NCBI GenBank assembly: GCA_036558265.1
Contig: DATBFY010000365.1
Location: 1 to 7,269, forward strand
Length of the DNA stretch: 7,269 bases
Origin: RYN-433 sp036558265
Lineage (GTDB): Bacteria > Planctomycetota > Phycisphaerae > Tepidisphaerales > Tepidisphaeraceae
Direction: 5' to 3'
The stretch's first letter is position 1. Each line of letters opens with the position of its first letter. Of the stretch, positions 5,452-7,269 are shown piece by piece. The notes beneath the pieces are model-generated. The model ran no database searches, had not been told where the DNA came from, and was given only the letters and a program-made list of their open reading frames with translations. Position numbers and translations under genes: made by a program.

Positions 5452-5472
5452 TCACGGGCTGGAAGCCCGTGA
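5452..5472. repeat. REP-like hairpin 2 (TCACGGGC-TGGAA-GCCCGTGA)
   Basis: TCACGGGC (5452-5459) and GCCCGTGA (5465-5472) form a perfect 8-bp stem around TGGAA, which is TTCCA on the minus strand. It begins 12 bases beyond the speA stop codon. It shares the ACGGGC/GCCCGT core with hairpin 1 but in the opposite orientation. It may protect or end the speA transcript, though no T-tract follows it. Confidence 0.75.
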
Positions 5473-5484
5473 TACAACCCTCAC

Positions 5485-7269
5485 CTATTCCAAGTATGTG
5501 TACCCCTCCAAGCCGTTCTCATAGAACTTGAGCAGGACGCGGGATTCGTCGAGGGTCAGCTTGCTGTCGCGCAGGGCCCGCTCGACGCTCTTTCGCATCG
5601 TCCGCATGAGCTCGTCGGCGTTGAACTGCACGTAGTGCAGCACCTCGCGGACGGTGTCGCCCTCGATCACCTCGTCGATCTCGGCCCGGCCCTGCTCGTC
5701 GATCGTGACGTGGACGGCGTTGGTGTCGCCCAGGAGGTTGTGCAGGTCACCCAGGATCTCCTGGTAAGCGCCGACGAGGAAGGCGGCCAGGTAATAGTCC
5801 TTGCCCGGCTCATAGGGATGGAGTTCGAGCACCTGCTTAACGTCGCGCTTGTCGATGAAGCGATCGACCTTGCCGTCGCTGTCGCAGGTGATGTCCGCGA
5901 GGATCCCGCGGCAGGTCGGTTCCTCGTCCAGGCGGTGGATCGGCATGATCGGGAAGAGGTGGTCGATCGCCCACGAGTCGGGCATCGACTGGAAGATCGA
6001 GTAGTTGCAGAAATAGGTGTCGGAGAGCATCGATTCCAGGCCGTTGAACTCCTCGGGCACGTAATCGAACTTCTTCACGAACGAAAGGACCTTGGCGCAG
6101 ATGCCCCAGAACAGCCGCTCCGCCAGGCTTCGCTGCTCCAGCGTGCAGTAACCCAGGTTGAAGAGGCTCAGCACCATGTCCTTGGCGATCTGGGCGTCGT
6201 GGTAGTACTCGGTGCAGTTGCCCTCGTTGATGCCCTGATAGGTGTCGAAGAGGTTCAGCACCGGGGCCGGCAGTTCCTGTCGCTCCTGGGGCGAAAGGGT
6301 GTTGGGCAGGTCGAATCGCTTGAACCCGCTCCATCCCAGCACGTTGAAGACCAGCACGCTGTGATACGCGACCATCGCCCGGCCCGACTCGCTGATGATC
6401 GTCGGGTGATCGACCTCGGCCTGGTCGCAGATCTCCTTGATGTGGAAGACGACGTCGTTGGCGTATTCCTGGATGCCGTAGTTGATGGAGGACTCGAAGT
6501 TGGTCTTCGAGCCGTCGTAATCCACACCCAGGCCACCCCCGACGTCGATGTACTGCAGGCCCGCGCCCAGCCGCTGCATCTCGACGTAAACGCGCGTGAG
6601 CTCGATGATGGCGCCCTTGATGTTGCGGATGTTGTTGATCTGGCTGCCCAGGTGGAAGTGGAGCAGGTTGAGGCAGTCGCCCATGTCGTTGCGGCGGAGG
6701 TACTCCAGGGCCTCCATGACCTCGGAGATGAACAGGCCAAACTTCGAGCGCACGCCGCCCGATTGCTCCCAGCGTCCCGCGCCCTTGGCGGAGAGCTTGA
6801 CGCGCACGCCCACGGACGGCTTGACGTTGTGGAGCTTGGCGTACTTGACGATCAGCTCCAGCTCGCTGAACTTCTCGACCACGGGGATGATGTTCTTGCC
6901 GATCTTGGTCGCCAGGATCACGGCCTCGATGAACTCGTCGTCCTTGAAGCCGTTGCAGACGATCGGGGTCTTGTCGTCCCCCACCAAGGCCATGACGGCC
7001 AGCAGTTCGGGCTTGGAACCGGCCTCCAGGCCAAAACCGTATTCGCGACCGAAGTCGAGGATCTCTTCCACCACGTGCCGCTGCTGGTTGACCTTGATCG
7101 GGTAGACGCAGCGGTACTGGCCCTTGTAGTCGTGGTCGCGGATGGCGTTCGAGAAGGCGTCGTGCAGCTTGCCCACCCGGTGCTTGAGGATGTCGGTGAA
7201 GCGGACCAGGAGGGGGGGCTGGATGTCCCGCTCGCGGAGCTCGTCCACCAGTTTCTTGAGGTCGATCTT
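5485..7269 (-). CDS. speA: Biosynthetic arginine decarboxylase (partial, N-terminus beyond window edge)
   Basis: PLP-dependent enzyme that converts arginine to agmatine and CO2, the first step of the agmatine route to putrescine and spermidine. The frame is open to the right edge: the codons before the GTG at 7246-7248 read KIDLKKL and match the family, so that GTG is internal. About 60 N-terminal residues are likely missing against the roughly 630-660 of the family. Counting that GTG as residue 1: PLP-binding Lys52 in YPIKVNQ, LEAGSK (74-79), the SGGVRSKFGL segment (163-172), HFHLGSQ (197-203), the phosphate loop DVGGGLGVDY (235-244), ESGRAM (287-292), FQSMPDSWAIDHLFP (419-433), catalytic Cys455 in CDSDG, and GAYQEILGDLHNLLGDTNAVHV (493-514). 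The C-terminus GYTYLE is typical, and the stop is TAG. Two hairpins follow the gene. Confidence 0.97.
   Translation of the reverse strand, partial: KIDLKKLVDELRERDIQPPLLVRFTDILKHRVGKLHDAFSNAIRDHDYKGQYRCVYPIKVNQQRHVVEEILDFGREYGFGLEAGSKPELLAVMALVGDDKTPIVCNGFKDDEFIEAVILATKIGKNIIPVVEKFSELELIVKYAKLHNVKPSVGVRVKLSAKGAGRWEQSGGVRSKFGLFISEVMEALEYLRRNDMGDCLNLLHFHLGSQINNIRNIKGAIIELTRVYVEMQRLGAGLQYIDVGGGLGVDYDGSKTNFESSINYGIQEYANDVVFHIKEICDQAEVDHPTIISESGRAMVAYHSVLVFNVLGWSGFKRFDLPNTLSPQERQELPAPVLNLFDTYQGINEGNCTEYYHDAQIAKDMVLSLFNLGYCTLEQRSLAERLFWGICAKVLSFVKKFDYVPEEFNGLESMLSDTYFCNYSIFQSMPDSWAIDHLFPIMPIHRLDEEPTCRGILADITCDSDGKVDRFIDKRDVKQVLELHPYEPGKDYYLAAFLVGAYQEILGDLHNLLGDTNAVHVTIDEQGRAEIDEVIEGDTVREVLHYVQFNADELMRTMRKSVERALRDSKLTLDESRVLLKFYENGLEGYTYLE

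Noticed and set aside
7246..7248. GTG as the start codon of speA
   Set aside because: The frame stays open to the window edge and the preceding residues match the arginine decarboxylase family, so this codon is an internal valine.

Overview
The window is GC-rich and compact, and reads as ordinary bacterial chromosome. Six protein-coding genes can be supported, five on the minus strand and one on the plus strand. No tRNA, rRNA, CRISPR array, transposase or phage gene is visible. The likely source is a member of the Planctomycetota or a close relative. This rests on the style of the S16 protein (IDSRSPRDGRVIEELGYYDP-like core), the rpsP-trmD-rplS order without rimM, the GC content, and a pair of ACGGGC-loop-GCCCGT hairpins of a kind I associate from memory with planctomycete intergenic DNA. 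The placement is inference, not proof.

Layout, left to right. (1) 1-1426 minus is a translation operon read right to left: rpsP (bS16), trmD (tRNA m1G37 methyltransferase) and rplS (bL19, cut by the window edge). A good extended -10 promoter lies at 1489-1516. The usual rimM between rpsP and trmD is absent; the two genes are 3 nt apart. (2) 1427-1620 is a 194-nt gap with that promoter, a weak terminator-like hairpin and an 11-bp unit repeated three times. (3) 1621-3900 minus is a membrane hybrid histidine kinase (TM-PAS-HisKA-HATPase-REC-HPt). (4) 3901-4119 is a divergent control region with a very strong GC hairpin beside the kinase ribosome-binding site, a 12-bp palindrome and a -10 box close to the next start codon. 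(5) 4120-4536 plus is a single-domain universal stress protein, possibly translated from a leaderless mRNA. (6) 4551-5387 minus is a class I SAM methyltransferase, converging on the stress gene with a 14-nt gap. (7) 5388-5484 holds two related hairpins in inverted orientation. (8) 5485-7269 minus is biosynthetic arginine decarboxylase (speA), cut at its N-terminus by the window edge.

How they fit together: the left block makes ribosomal proteins and the tRNA modification that prevents +1 frameshifting. The kinase carries a full internal phosphorelay (His, Asp, His) but its final response regulator is not here. The divergent stress protein may share control with it, but this rests only on adjacency. 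speA makes agmatine for polyamine synthesis. The methyltransferase has no identified substrate. No gap exceeds 300 bases. I found no convincing new multi-gene system; the most unusual items are non-coding hairpins and small departures from family norms.
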